The notes: generated by a model not told the origin, from the letters alone. DNA of 48,478 nt from Pantoea sp. Cy-639 (GCF_011752525.1 NZ_VWXI01000024.1:1-48478), one strand, 5' to 3'. Shown: positions 8,947-17,056, counted from the stretch's first letter. Made by a program: numbers and translations.

Positions 8947-10235
8947 GCGCCCGCCTTGCCGCTCGACTCACCGACCTGCGCCGAGCCCTTGGCGTCCTGC
9001 CCCTGCAGGTGCTGGCCCGGGGTGGTGGGCACTTGCGAGCTGTCTTCGACCACATCGACCTTGGTGCCCTCGCGCAGGCGGTCGGTGCCCTCGAGCACCA
9101 GGCGGTCGCCGGCGGCCAGGCCGTCGAGGATCACGCTGTGCTCGCCATCGCTGGATCCGACCTTGAGCTTGCGGATGCTGACCGTGCTGTCCTGGTTGAC
9201 CACATAGGCGAACGTGCCGTCGTTGCCGAACTGGATCGCCGCGGCCGGGGCCAGCACCACCTGCTTGAGGGTGTCGGCGAGCAGGCGCACGTTGACGAAC
9301 TGGTTGGGGAACAGGCTGCCGTCCTTGTTCTGGAACAGGCCCTTGAACTTGAGGGTGCCGGTGGTGGTGTCGATCTGGTTGTCGAGGCTGCCCAGCACGC
9401 CAGTGGCCTGCAGCGCCTGGTCGCCACGGTCCCAGGCCTCGACCGGCAGCGCCACGCCGCTGCGATAGCGTGCCAGCACGATATCGAGCTGGGTTTCCGG
9501 GAGGGTGAAGACGACATTGATCGGTTCGGTCTGGGTGATCACCACCAGCGCGGTGGTGTCGTTGGCCGCCACCAGGTTGCCCAGGTCGAGCTGGCGCAGG
9601 CCGACGCGGCCGCCGATGGGCGCGCGGATCTGGGTGAACTCGAGGTTAAGGCGGGCGTCGTTGACCTGTGCCTGGTTGGTCTTGACCAGGCCCAGGAACT
9701 GCCCCACCTGCGCCTCGGCGGTGTCGAGGGTCTGCTTGGCGATGCTGTCCTCGGCGTAGAGCCCCTTGTAGCGGGCCAGGTCGACCTGGGCGTTCTTCAG
9801 CTGCGCCTGGTTCTGCGCCAGGGTGCCTTCGGCCTGTTGCAGGGCGATCCGGTACGGGCGCGGGTCGATTTCGGCGAGCAGGTCACCGGCCTTGACCTGC
9901 TGGCCCTCCTTGAAGTTGATCTTGACCAGCTCGCCGGCGACTCGGCTGCGCACATTGACCGTGTTGGTCGCGGTGACGGTGCCCAAGGCCTTGTAGTAAA
10001 GCGGGAAGTCGCCGATGCGCACCGGTTCGACCCGCACCGGTACTGGGTCGGCGGAGGCGCCGAAACCCGGGCGCCCGCCCATGCCCATGCCCGCGCCGCG
10101 GCCCGGACGGCCACCGATCGCTTCCTTGTGGGTCGATGGCGCAGGCCACTGCCACCAGGCCAGGGCGGCCACCAGCAGCAGGACCAGCAGGCCGATCAGC
10201 CAGCGATGAAGAGAACGGGATTTGGAGGCTTGCAT
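8943..10235 (-). CDS. muxA: RND periplasmic adaptor MuxA (MdtA-like membrane fusion protein)
   Basis: A 430-residue adaptor that links MuxBC to OpmB in the periplasm. One N-terminal membrane anchor (about residues 13-30, LIGLLVLLLVAALAWWQW) precedes a glycine-rich linker (GRPGRGAGMGMGGRPGFG). Then come the barrel-sandwich half-motif VRSRVAGELVKINFKEGQ, a coiled-coil hairpin (about 130-200), the second lipoyl half with IRAPIGGRVGLRQLDLG, and the beta-barrel and membrane-proximal domains. It is the first gene of the operon, with ATG at 10233-10235. Its upstream region holds nested inverted repeats that are likely regulatory. No regulator gene adjoins it within the window. Confidence 0.92.
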   Translation of the reverse strand: MQASKSRSLHRWLIGLLVLLLVAALAWWQWPAPSTHKEAIGGRPGRGAGMGMGGRPGFGASADPVPVRVEPVRIGDFPLYYKALGTVTATNTVNVRSRVAGELVKINFKEGQQVKAGDLLAEIDPRPYRIALQQAEGTLAQNQAQLKNAQVDLARYKGLYAEDSIAKQTLDTAEAQVGQFLGLVKTNQAQVNDARLNLEFTQIRAPIGGRVGLRQLDLGNLVAANDTTALVVITQTEPINVVFTLPETQLDIVLARYRSGVALPVEAWDRGDQALQATGVLGSLDNQIDTTTGTLKFKGLFQNKDGSLFPNQFVNVRLLADTLKQVVLAPAAAIQFGNDGTFAYVVNQDSTVSIRKLKVGSSDGEHSVILDGLAAGDRLVLEGTDRLREGTKVDVVEDSSQVPTTPGQHLQGQDAKGSAQVGESSGKAGA

Positions 10236-10286
10236 GGGTTGAACGAACCTTGTTCAGAGAAAGACGGCGTGCGGAGCGTGAACGAT

Positions 10287-10356
10287 AAGCACTGGTATCG
10301 TTTTAGCAAAGGAGCTTTACCAGTGCTTTACCTTCGGCTGACAGGGGTAAAACGAT
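10287..10356 (-). promoter_or_regulatory. Nested inverted repeats in the muxA upstream region
   Basis: Between muxA and tpx lie two interlocking inverted repeats. The first has 11-bp perfect arms AAGCACTGGTA (10287-10297) and TACCAGTGCTT (10318-10328). The second has 9-bp perfect arms ATCGTTTTA (10297-10305) and TAAAACGAT (10348-10356). They lie 52-121 bases upstream of the muxA start, where a promoter and operators are expected. A repressor or two-component regulator may bind here; which one is unknown. Confidence 0.5.
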
Positions 10357-10369
10357 GAACTTTAAATGA

Positions 10370-10399
10370 AAACGGCCTGGAATGGGTTCCAGGCCGTTT
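10370..10399 (-). terminator. Intrinsic terminator of tpx
   Basis: A perfect 13-bp stem (10370-10382 with 10387-10399) and a 4-base loop, GC-rich in the middle. On the minus strand the stem is followed by TTTTCATTT. It lies 51 bases after the tpx stop codon, so it ends tpx transcription before the mux promoter region. Confidence 0.8.
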
Positions 10400-10449
10400 C
10401 CAGGTGTGACGCCATCGCCGGCAAGCCGGCGCTGGGCTTCACACAGGTG

Positions 10450-10950
10450 TTACTTCAGTACCGCCAGCGCCGCGTCGTAGTTCGGCTCGTTGGCGATCTC
10501 GGCGACCAGCTCGCTGTGCAGCACCTTGTCGTGCTCGTCCAACACCACCACGGCGCGCGCGGCCAGACCGGCCAGCGGGCCGTCGGCGATGGCTACGCCG
10601 TAGTGCTCCAGGAACTCGCGGCCACGCAGGGTGGACAGGTTCTTCACGTTATCCAGGCCTTCGGCGCCGCAGAAGCGCGCCTGGGCGAACGGCAGGTCGG
10701 CGGAAATGCACAGCACCACGGTGTTGGCCAGATCATTGGCCTGGGCGTTGAACTTGCGTACCGAAGTGGCGCAGGTCGGGGTGTCGACGCTTGGGAAGAT
10801 GTTCAGCACCTTGCGCTTGCCGGCAAAGTCCTTGAGCGACTTGTCGGACAGGTCGCCAGCGACCAGGGAAAAGGCAGGAGCCGCGGCGCCGGCCTTCGGC
10901 AGTTCGCCCTTGACCTGAACCGGGTCGCCTTTGAGAGTCACTTGAGCCAT
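10450..10950 (-). CDS. tpx: Thiol peroxidase Tpx
   Basis: A 166-residue atypical 2-Cys peroxiredoxin that reduces hydrogen peroxide and alkyl hydroperoxides using thioredoxin. The peroxidatic cysteine is C60 in SVDTPTCATS and the resolving cysteine is C94 in RFCGAEG, the standard Tpx spacing. The frame stays open upstream, but the family start is MAQVTLKGDPV at 10950, with length equal to known Tpx proteins, so that start is chosen. It has its own terminator downstream and a separate leader upstream, so it is probably monocistronic. Confidence 0.95.
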   Translation of the reverse strand: MAQVTLKGDPVQVKGELPKAGAAAPAFSLVAGDLSDKSLKDFAGKRKVLNIFPSVDTPTCATSVRKFNAQANDLANTVVLCISADLPFAQARFCGAEGLDNVKNLSTLRGREFLEHYGVAIADGPLAGLAARAVVVLDEHDKVLHSELVAEIANEPNYDAALAVLK

Positions 10951-11060
10951 GGCTGGATCCTTATGCGGGGTTTGAAAAGGACCCAGAGTTAAGCATGAAG
11001 CCGCGCGAGTGCCTATGGGTGAAGATGAAATTGTCCTACGTTCAGGCAATTCCTGTAGAC

Positions 11061-11095
11061 AAACGCCCGGGTGACTCACGTCGACCCGGGCGTTT
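11061..11095 (-). terminator. Intrinsic terminator of the amino-acid permease gene
   Basis: A perfect 12-bp stem AAACGCCCGGGT (11061-11072) with its complement at 11084-11095 and an 11-base loop, 22 bases after the permease stop. The T run is stronger on the plus strand (CGTTTTTCTT) than on the minus strand (CGTTTGTCT). It could work both ways, but the gene that needs it is on the minus strand. Confidence 0.7.
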
Positions 11096-11116
11096 TTCTT
11101 ACGCGATGGCGGCAGA

Positions 11117-12397
11117 TCAGGCCAGCAGGCCGTACACCACCGAGGTCAGCGCCACCAGGCCGACCACCACCACGAACACGTTGGACAGTGCGCCACTGTA
11201 CTTGCGCATCGACGGCACGCGACGGATCGCGTACATCGGCATCAGGAACAGCAGCACCGCGATGATCGGCCCGCCGAGGGACTCGATCATGCCGAGGATG
11301 CTCGGGTTGAGGGTGGCGACGATCCAGCACACCACCAGCATCAGTGCGGCGACCACGCGGTCCAGGGTCTTGGCGCCCGGGCGCAGGCCAGTCTTGACGA
11401 TCATGCCCTTGAGGCCTTCGCTGGCGCCGATGTAGTGGCCCAGGAACGACTTGGCGATGGCGATGAAGGCGATCAGCGGCGCGGCGAAGGCGATGGCCGG
11501 CTGCTCGAAGTGGTTGGCCAGGTACGACAGGATCGACAGGTTCTGCGCCTTGGCCTCGGCCAACTGGGCGCTGTCCAGGGTGAGCACGCAACTGAACACG
11601 AAGAACAGCACCATGGCCACCATCAGCAGGTGGGCGCGGGCGAGGATCTGGCCGCTGCGCTGGTCGGCGTGCTCGCCGTAGCGGCGCTTCTGGTCGACGG
11701 CAAAGGCCGAGATGATCGGCGAATGGTTGAACGAGAACACCATCACCGGAATCGCCAGCCACACGGTGTGCAGGAAGGCCGAGCCGGACGGCACCTGGGT
11801 GGCGGTGTCGAGGATGCCGCCGGTCCAGTGCGGCACCAGGTACAGCGCCAGCAGCGCCAGAGCGACGATGAACGGATAGACCAGCAAGCTCATGACCTTG
11901 ACCGTGGCCTGCTCGCCGCAGCGCACGATGCCCAGCAGGCCGAGGATCAGCACGAACGACAGGATCGCCCGTGGCGGCGGAGTCATGTGCAGCTGGTGCT
12001 CCATGAAGCTGCTGACCGTGTTGGTCAAGGCCACGCTATAGATGAGCAGGATGGGGAAGATGGCGAAGAAGTACAGCACGGTGATCAGCGCACCGGCGGT
12101 GATGCCGAAATGCTCCTCGACCACTTCGGTGATGTCGCCGCCCTTGCTGCCGGAGAGCACGAAACGGGTCAGCCCGCGGTGGGCGAAGTAGGTCATGGGG
12201 AAGGCCAGCGCCGCGAGGATCAGCAGCGGCCAGAAGCCGCCGAGGCCGGCGTTGATCGGCAGGAACAGGGTTCCGGCGCCGATGGCCGTGCCGAACAGGC
12301 CCAGCATCCAGGTGGTGTCTTGACGCGACCAACTGCCGAGGGTGGCGGGGGTCGATTCTGCAAAGCGCTGTTCAACGCTTGGGGCCTGCTCATTCAT
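11117..12397 (-). CDS. Serine/threonine-type amino-acid permease (HAAAP family, SdaC/TdcC-like)
   Basis: A 426-residue inner-membrane protein with about 11 membrane helices. The first carries GLFGTAIGAGTLFLPINAG (about residues 31-49), the signature start of hydroxy/aromatic amino-acid permeases. The region YFFAIFPILLIYSVALTNT and the later FSFNHSPIISAFAVDQKRRYG also match SdaC-like proton- or sodium-coupled serine transporters. The frame is open 10 codons further upstream, starting from a TTG, but ATG at 12395-12397 (MNEQAPSV) is the more natural start. No serine deaminase gene adjoins it, so the substrate (serine, threonine or similar) is a family inference. Confidence 0.85.
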   Translation of the reverse strand: MNEQAPSVEQRFAESTPATLGSWSRQDTTWMLGLFGTAIGAGTLFLPINAGLGGFWPLLILAALAFPMTYFAHRGLTRFVLSGSKGGDITEVVEEHFGITAGALITVLYFFAIFPILLIYSVALTNTVSSFMEHQLHMTPPPRAILSFVLILGLLGIVRCGEQATVKVMSLLVYPFIVALALLALYLVPHWTGGILDTATQVPSGSAFLHTVWLAIPVMVFSFNHSPIISAFAVDQKRRYGEHADQRSGQILARAHLLMVAMVLFFVFSCVLTLDSAQLAEAKAQNLSILSYLANHFEQPAIAFAAPLIAFIAIAKSFLGHYIGASEGLKGMIVKTGLRPGAKTLDRVVAALMLVVCWIVATLNPSILGMIESLGGPIIAVLLFLMPMYAIRRVPSMRKYSGALSNVFVVVVGLVALTSVVYGLLA

Positions 12398-12499
12398 CCG
12401 GGTGAAGCTCCACTCGCAAGACTGCAACAGGCTGAGAATGGCGAACTAGACGTTTCGCCCAACTCAACCGGGGAAGAGGGGCGCGATTGTGCATGCAAA

Positions 12500-12542
12500 G
12501 GTTGCACTTGGGGAAGCCCCGCCCGAGGGACGGTTGCACTTG
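12500..12542 (-). promoter_or_regulatory. Direct repeat upstream of the permease gene, possible activator sites
   Basis: GGTTGCACTTG occurs at 12500-12510 and again at 12532-12542, exactly 32 bases apart (three helical turns), in the leader of the divergent-free permease gene. The 8-bp palindrome TGCATGCA lies at 12490-12497. Such phased repeats are typical for regulators that bind one DNA face. No partner regulator is visible nearby. Confidence 0.4.
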
Positions 12543-12577
12543 TCTGTACAAGAAAAGGTATTTATTGCCGTCAGAAT

Positions 12578-12645
12578 GATCGCGGGGCAAGCCCGCCCCC
12601 ACGCCAACCCGGTTTCAGGCGTGGGAACGGGCTTGCCCCGCGATC
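12578..12645. repeat. REPIN-type inverted REP doublet
   Basis: Two outer arms of 18 bp (GATCGCGGGGCAAGCCCG at 12578-12595 and its exact complement at 12628-12645) enclose a second stem (CCCCACGCC near 12597-12605 with GGCGTGGG at 12618-12625). The core GGGCTTGCCCCGCGATC is the common P. putida-group REP motif. It sits 23 bases after the amaC stop, so the hairpin can also stop or stabilise the amaC transcript. Confidence 0.85.
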
Positions 12646-12668
12646 GACTCAAACCGGGCCTGGCAGCC

Positions 12669-13868
12669 TCAGCCTTTTTGCACCGCCGCGAATGCCTCGG
12701 CTACCTGGCGCAGGTTGGCCGGACGCAGCCCGGACATGCACATGCGGCCGCTGTCGATCAGGTACACGCCGAACTCGTCACGCAGACGACGCACCTGCTC
12801 GACGCTGAAGCCGGTGTAGCTGAACATGCCGCGCTGACGCAGGAAGAACTGGAAATCCTGGCCCGGCAGCAGCTCGCCGAGCAGGTCGACCAGGCCCTGA
12901 CGCATCTCGAGGATACGCTTGCGCATCACCTCGACCTCCGCCGCCCACTGGGCATTGAGCGCGGCATCGCCGAGCACGCCGGCCACCAGCTGGGCGCCGA
13001 ACGCGGGCGGGCTGGAGTAGTTGCGGCGCACGGTAGCCTTGAGCTGGCCGAGCACGCTGACGGCGGTGGCGGCATCATCACAGACCACCGACAGGCCCCC
13101 TACTCGCTCGCCGTACAGCGAGAAGATCTTCGAGAACGAGTTGCTGACCAGGCACGGCACGCCGGCACGGGCCATTTCGCGGATGGCGTAGGCATCTTCC
13201 ACCAGGCCTTCACCGAAGCCCTGGTAGGCGATGTCGAGGAACGGGATCAACTGGCGCGCCTTGACCACCTCGACCACCTGCTGCCACTGCTTCTGGTCGA
13301 GGTCGGCGCCGGTGGGGTTGTGGCAGCACGGGTGCAGCAGGACGATGCTGTTGGCCGGTAGGGTCTGCAGGGTGGCGAGCATGCCGGCGAAATCGACGCC
13401 GCGGCTGTCCTGGTCGAAGTACGGGTAGCTGTGCACCTTAAAGCCCGCGCCTTCGAAAATCGCCCGGTGGTTATCCCAGGTCGGGTTGCTGACCCAGACT
13501 TCGGAGCCCGGGAAATAGCGTTTGAGGAAGTCGGCGCCGACTTTCAGCGCGCCCGAGCCGCCGACGGTCTGTACCGTCGCCACGCGCCCGGCGCTGACGG
13601 CCGGGTGGTCGGTGCCGAACAGCAGCGCCTGGATCGCCTGGCGGTAGGCGGCAAGGCCTTCCATCGGCAGGTACAGCGAGGCTTCGTGGGGCTGGCCGGC
13701 CAGGCGCTTTTCGATTTCGCCCACCGCCGCCAGTTGCGGCACCACGCCGGCTTCGTCGTAGTACAGGCCGATACTCAGGTTGACCTTCTCGGCGCGCGGG
13801 TCGGCCTTGAAGGTTTCCATCAGCGAGAGGATCGGGTCGCCGGCATAGGCATCGACATGTTTGAACAC
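12669..13868 (-). CDS. amaC: Class I PLP aminotransferase AmaC (D-lysine/aromatic aminotransferase-like)
   Basis: A 399-residue aspartate/aromatic aminotransferase-fold enzyme. The PLP lysine is K247 in SNSFSKIFSLYGERVG; HNPTG (183-187) and D212 in FLDIAYQGF hold the cofactor, and the N-terminal VNLSIGLYYDEAG is typical of the TyrB/AspC branch. The start is GTG at 13866-13868, giving the family-standard FKHVDAYAGDP with an AAGGAG ribosome site about 9 bases upstream; the longer open frame is not supported. In P. putida KT2440 the equivalent gene (PP3590, amaC) beside dpkA converts D-lysine to the keto acid that cyclises to piperideine-2-carboxylate. The same neighbourhood here supports that role, though activity on aromatic amino acids remains possible. 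Confidence 0.8.
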   Translation of the reverse strand: MFKHVDAYAGDPILSLMETFKADPRAEKVNLSIGLYYDEAGVVPQLAAVGEIEKRLAGQPHEASLYLPMEGLAAYRQAIQALLFGTDHPAVSAGRVATVQTVGGSGALKVGADFLKRYFPGSEVWVSNPTWDNHRAIFEGAGFKVHSYPYFDQDSRGVDFAGMLATLQTLPANSIVLLHPCCHNPTGADLDQKQWQQVVEVVKARQLIPFLDIAYQGFGEGLVEDAYAIREMARAGVPCLVSNSFSKIFSLYGERVGGLSVVCDDAATAVSVLGQLKATVRRNYSSPPAFGAQLVAGVLGDAALNAQWAAEVEVMRKRILEMRQGLVDLLGELLPGQDFQFFLRQRGMFSYTGFSVEQVRRLRDEFGVYLIDSGRMCMSGLRPANLRQVAEAFAAVQKG

Positions 13869-14100
13869 AGCGTGCAGCTCCTTGGTACGAGTGGGTCGCA
13901 AAAAAGATGGCCACGAGCATACCCCCTGCAAGCTCGGGTTACATCCCCTGCTCGGCAATCGTCGCGGGCAGCGGTGCAATGAGCCGAAGTCAACGCACTC
14001 AAGGGGTGGATGAGGCAGGCATCAGCCTGGTGCTGCAGTCGGGGTTGAGCGGTGTTGGGGGCTGGGCGCTTGACAGAAGTTTTTCGGCGCCTGTCAGACC
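13869..14100. promoter_or_regulatory. amaC upstream region
   Basis: This stretch in front of amaC contains no gene. On the minus strand it holds the GTG start context and a GGTATGCTC element (about 13915-13925) that could serve as a -10 box. No good -35 partner was found. The REPIN array begins at its left-strand end near 14101. Confidence 0.3.
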
Positions 14101-14950
14101 GAGCGCCGCCCGCGCGGCGCATCGCGGGCTTTCGCCCGCTCCCACATTTGTTTCGGGCCAGTCTCTCCTGTGGCATTGCCTGGCCCGCCTTGTTGGCATG
14201 ACGCGGTTTCAGCGTGGGCGCTGCTGGCGCTTCGCCTGACTTGAGACATGCACCCAGGCGGACAGCGGTACCTTCACAGGACTGCATCGCCCGAAACAGA
14301 TGTGGGAGTGGGCGAGAGCCCGCGATGCGCCGCGCGGGCGGCGCTCGATCTCAAGAGCGCTACAACTCTCCCGGCGGACTCATGGCAGCCCTCACGCATC
14401 GCGGGCTCTCGCCCACTCCCACATTTGTTTCGGGCCAGTCTCTCCTGTGGCATTGCCTGGCCCGCCTTGTTGGCATGACGCGGTTTCAGCGTGGGCGCTG
14501 CTGGCGCTTCGCCTGGCTTGAGACATGCACCCAGGCGTACAGCGCTACCCTCACAGGACTGCATCGCCCGAAACAGATGTGGGAGTGGGCGAAGCCCGCG
14601 ATGCGCCGCGCGGGCGGCGCTCGATCTCAAGAGCGCTACAACTCTCCCGGCGGACCCATGGCAGCCCTCACGCATCGCGGGCTTTCGCCCGCTCCCACAT
14701 TTGTTTCGGGCCAGTCTCTCCTGTGGCATTGCCTGGCCCGCCTTGTTGGCATGACGCGGTTTCAGCGCGGGCGCTGCTGGCGCTTCGCCTGACTTGAGGC
14801 ATGCGCCAAGGCGTACAGCGGTGCCCTTACAGGACTGCATCGCCCGAAACAGATGTGGGAGTGGGCGAAAGCCCGCGATGCGCCGCGCGGGCGGCGCTCG
14901 ATCTCAAGAGCGCTACAACTCCCCCGGCGAACCCATGGCTGCCCTCATGC
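14101..14950. repeat. Threefold tandem array of a 277-bp REPIN-bearing unit
   Basis: Three near-identical copies begin at 14120, 14397 and 14673 (spacing 277 and 276 bases); the last ends near 14948. Each unit starts with a REP arm (CATCGCGGGCTTTCGCCCGC) and ends with the inverted arm (GTGGGAGTGGGCGAAAGCCC). TTGTTTCGGGCC and CGCCCGAAACAG are also inverted inside, so each unit is an imperfect palindrome around a unique centre. Outside copy 1, the GAGCGCCGCC segment (14101-14110) mirrors the GGCGGCGCTC that closes each unit, so the array has symmetrical outer ends. Short open frames here are translations of the repeat and are not genes. The array separates amaC from dpkA. Confidence 0.9.
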
Positions 14951-14988
14951 ATCCCCCAACACCACAGTGGCCATGACCGAGCACCAAC

Positions 14989-16014
14989 TCAACCCGCCAG
15001 TTCCCGCAACCCGGCCAGTTCCTGCTCGGTCAGCGCCACCCCGTCACGCCCGGCCACCTCCCGCTCGCGATACCGCCGCTCACCCGGCATCCGGGTCAAC
15101 CCCACGGCCTGCATCTGCTCCACCAGCTCGCGGCTACGCTCGGCAAACCGCCCGCCCTCGGCCTGGCTCGGGTCAATGACGATGATCAACTGCCCGGTCC
15201 ACGGCGTCTTCGCCCCCGGATGTCCTGACCAGTCGAACTCCCAGGAAAAATGCCCCCCCGTCAACGCCGCCGCCAACAACTCGACCATCATCGACAACGC
15301 TGAGCCCTTGTGCCCACCGAACGGCAGCAAGGCGCCGCCTTCGAGTATCGCCTTGGGATCGGTGGTCGGTTGCCCGGCAGCATCCACGCCCATGCCCTCG
15401 GCCAGGCGCTCGCCAGCCCGTGCGGCGATCTGCACGTCGCCATGGGCCATGGCGCTGGTGGCCATGTCGAAGACGATCGGGTCATGCCCGGCGCAGGGCG
15501 CGGCAAAGGCGATGGGGTTGGTGCCGAACAGCGGCTTGCGCGCGCCATGGGGCACCACGCAGGTCATGCTGTTGACCACGCTCAGGGCCACCAGGCCTTC
15601 GTTGGCAAACGGCTCGACGTCCGGCCACAACGCGGCGAAGTGGTGCGAGTTGTGGATCGCCAGCACGGCGATACCGGCGCTGCGCGCCTTGTCCACCACC
15701 AGGGCCCGGGCCGCCGCCAGGGCCGGCTGGGCGAAGCCGCCACGCGCGTCCACCCGTACATGGCCCGCCGCCACATCGGTCACCGCGGGCACCGCCTGGC
15801 CATCGACCCAGCCACTGGCCAGGGTCGAGACATAACCCGGGATACGGAACACACCATGGCTATGGGCGCCATCGCGCTGGGCACTGGCGCAGTTGTGGGC
15901 CAGCACGGCGGCAACCGCCGCGCTGCAGCCATGGCGCTGGAGGATCGCCTGCAACAACGCCTGCAGTTCGGCAAACGGCACGCGCACGGCAAGGCCGGGG
16001 GTAGGTGCGGACAT
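14989..16014 (-). CDS. dpkA: Delta1-piperideine-2-carboxylate/pyrroline-2-carboxylate reductase DpkA (Ldh2 family)
   Basis: A 341-residue NAD(P)H-dependent reductase of the malate/L-lactate dehydrogenase type-2 family. Family marks are DGAHSHGVFRIPGY (about 47-60) with the catalytic histidine, HNSHHFAALWP (about 121-131), FGTNPIAFAAP and LPFGGHKGSALSMMVELLAA (about 230-250). In P. putida the orthologue DpkA reduces cyclic imines made from D-lysine and D-proline to L-pipecolate and L-proline. AmaC, AmaD and a polar amino-acid ABC transporter nearby support that over malate or ureidoglycolate dehydrogenase activity. ATG at 16014 has an AAAGGAG site just upstream. It is divergent from the rpiR-type gene and shares its operator region. 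Confidence 0.85.
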   Translation of the reverse strand: MSAPTPGLAVRVPFAELQALLQAILQRHGCSAAVAAVLAHNCASAQRDGAHSHGVFRIPGYVSTLASGWVDGQAVPAVTDVAAGHVRVDARGGFAQPALAAARALVVDKARSAGIAVLAIHNSHHFAALWPDVEPFANEGLVALSVVNSMTCVVPHGARKPLFGTNPIAFAAPCAGHDPIVFDMATSAMAHGDVQIAARAGERLAEGMGVDAAGQPTTDPKAILEGGALLPFGGHKGSALSMMVELLAAALTGGHFSWEFDWSGHPGAKTPWTGQLIIVIDPSQAEGGRFAERSRELVEQMQAVGLTRMPGERRYREREVAGRDGVALTEQELAGLRELAG

Positions 16015-16074
16015 CTGGAGCTCCTTTGTAGGTATTGGATTCGCTTCAGCGCAACGCCCAGACTTTCCCGTGAA

Positions 16075-16109
16075 TGACAGCTATCTGTCAAATATTGACT
16101 TGATGACAG
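16075..16109. promoter_or_regulatory. Probable RpiR operator in the divergent dpkA / regulator promoter region
   Basis: The 142-bp gap between dpkA and the regulator gene contains a perfect palindrome TGACAG-CTAT-CTGTCA (16075-16090). It overlaps a second one, GTCAA-ATA-TTGAC (16087-16099), and a third TGACAG half-site follows at 16104-16109. TTGACT at 16095-16100 could be the -35 box of the rightward promoter. The most likely ligand is the RpiR-family protein encoded next door. Confidence 0.6.
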
Positions 16110-16156
16110 AAAACGGCCATTTTCTTCTCCACGCCAGAAATCAGCCGGAGCCGCAC

Positions 16157-17041
16157 ATGAGCCAATCGATCAAGCAACGCCTGGAGGCCAGCCTGCACAG
16201 CGCAGCCGCTTCCGGCCGCAAGATCGCCAGCTACATGCTCGCCAACCTCCACGAACTGCCGTTCCAGACCTCCGCGAGCATCGCCGCCAAGCTCGATGTC
16301 AGCGAATCCAGTGTCGGCCGTTTCTGCCGCGCACTCGGCTACGCCCACCTCAAGGCGCTCAAGCAGGACCTGCAGAGCGACCTCGGCGAAGGCCCTTGGC
16401 TGGTCGGCGACCGCCTGCAGGAGTTCCGCCAGGCCAGTGCCCCGTCCGACACCGACGGCTGCCTTGAGAAAGAGATCGCCGCCCTGGTGCGGGTGCACGA
16501 GTACAGCCGCGGCGAGGCCTGGCACCGGGTCGCCCGGCGCCTGGCCGACACCCCCCGGGTATTCATCGCCGGCTTCCAGACCGAACGTGGCATCGCCCTG
16601 TGCATGAGCCACCTGCTGCAGTACCTGCGCGACGGCGTGCAGCAGGTCGACGGCAGCGCCGGGCACTTCGGCGAGGTGCTGCTGGCACCGCCGCACGACT
16701 GCACCCTGGTGGTCTTCGAAGCCCGCCGCTATTCGCGTCATGCCTTGCAGCTGTGCCAGAAGGCGCGCGAGCGGGGCATCGCGGTGACCCTGGTCACCGA
16801 CACCTTCTGCGACTGGGCCGATGCCAATGCCGACGAGGTGTTCCGCATCCCCACCGAGTTCAACCTGTTCTGGGAATCCACCGCGACGATGCTGTCGTGG
16901 GTCCACCTGATGGTCAACGAGGTCTGCAAGAAGCTCGGACCGGATGTTGAAAGACGCCTGGAAGCAACTGCCGCTCTCCATAACGAGTTCGTCGGCTACA
17001 CCTCGTGGCCGATGGGCAAACAACAACAAGCAAGCGTGTAG
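16157..17041 (+). CDS. RpiR/MurR-family transcriptional regulator
   Basis: A 294-residue regulator. An N-terminal helix-turn-helix domain of the HTH_6 type spans about residues 1-75 (KIASYMLANLHELPFQTSASIAAKLDVSESSVGRFCRALGY). A SIS sugar/phospho-ligand domain follows at about residues 120-250 (RVFIAGFQTERGIALCMSHLLQYL). The frame is open much further upstream, but ATG at 16157 with CGGAG 7 bases before gives the normal family length. It is divergent from dpkA and leads the ABC transporter/amaD operon, the next start lying 15 bases after its stop. It therefore probably controls both arms in response to a D-lysine-derived metabolite; the effector is not known from sequence. Confidence 0.88.
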   Translation: MSQSIKQRLEASLHSAAASGRKIASYMLANLHELPFQTSASIAAKLDVSESSVGRFCRALGYAHLKALKQDLQSDLGEGPWLVGDRLQEFRQASAPSDTDGCLEKEIAALVRVHEYSRGEAWHRVARRLADTPRVFIAGFQTERGIALCMSHLLQYLRDGVQQVDGSAGHFGEVLLAPPHDCTLVVFEARRYSRHALQLCQKARERGIAVTLVTDTFCDWADANADEVFRIPTEFNLFWESTATMLSWVHLMVNEVCKKLGPDVERRLEATAALHNEFVGYTSWPMGKQQQASV

Positions 17042-17056
17042 GAACAGAGGTGCGAG

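Noticed and set aside
10951..11079. N-terminal extension of Tpx by 43 residues
   Set aside because: The family starts at MAQVTLKGD; the extension has no conserved sequence and would begin within the terminator region.
14101..14950. CRISPR-like array
   Set aside because: Units are about 277 bases with near-identical centres, not short repeats with unique spacers, and no cas gene is near.
14214..14976. Repetitive open frames of 60-192 codons
   Set aside because: They translate the tandem REPIN units; the same peptides recur with each repeat copy.
14989..16014. Malate, lactate or ureidoglycolate dehydrogenase
   Set aside because: Same family, but the aminotransferase, D-amino-acid oxidoreductase and amino-acid importer around it favour the cyclic-imine reductase DpkA.
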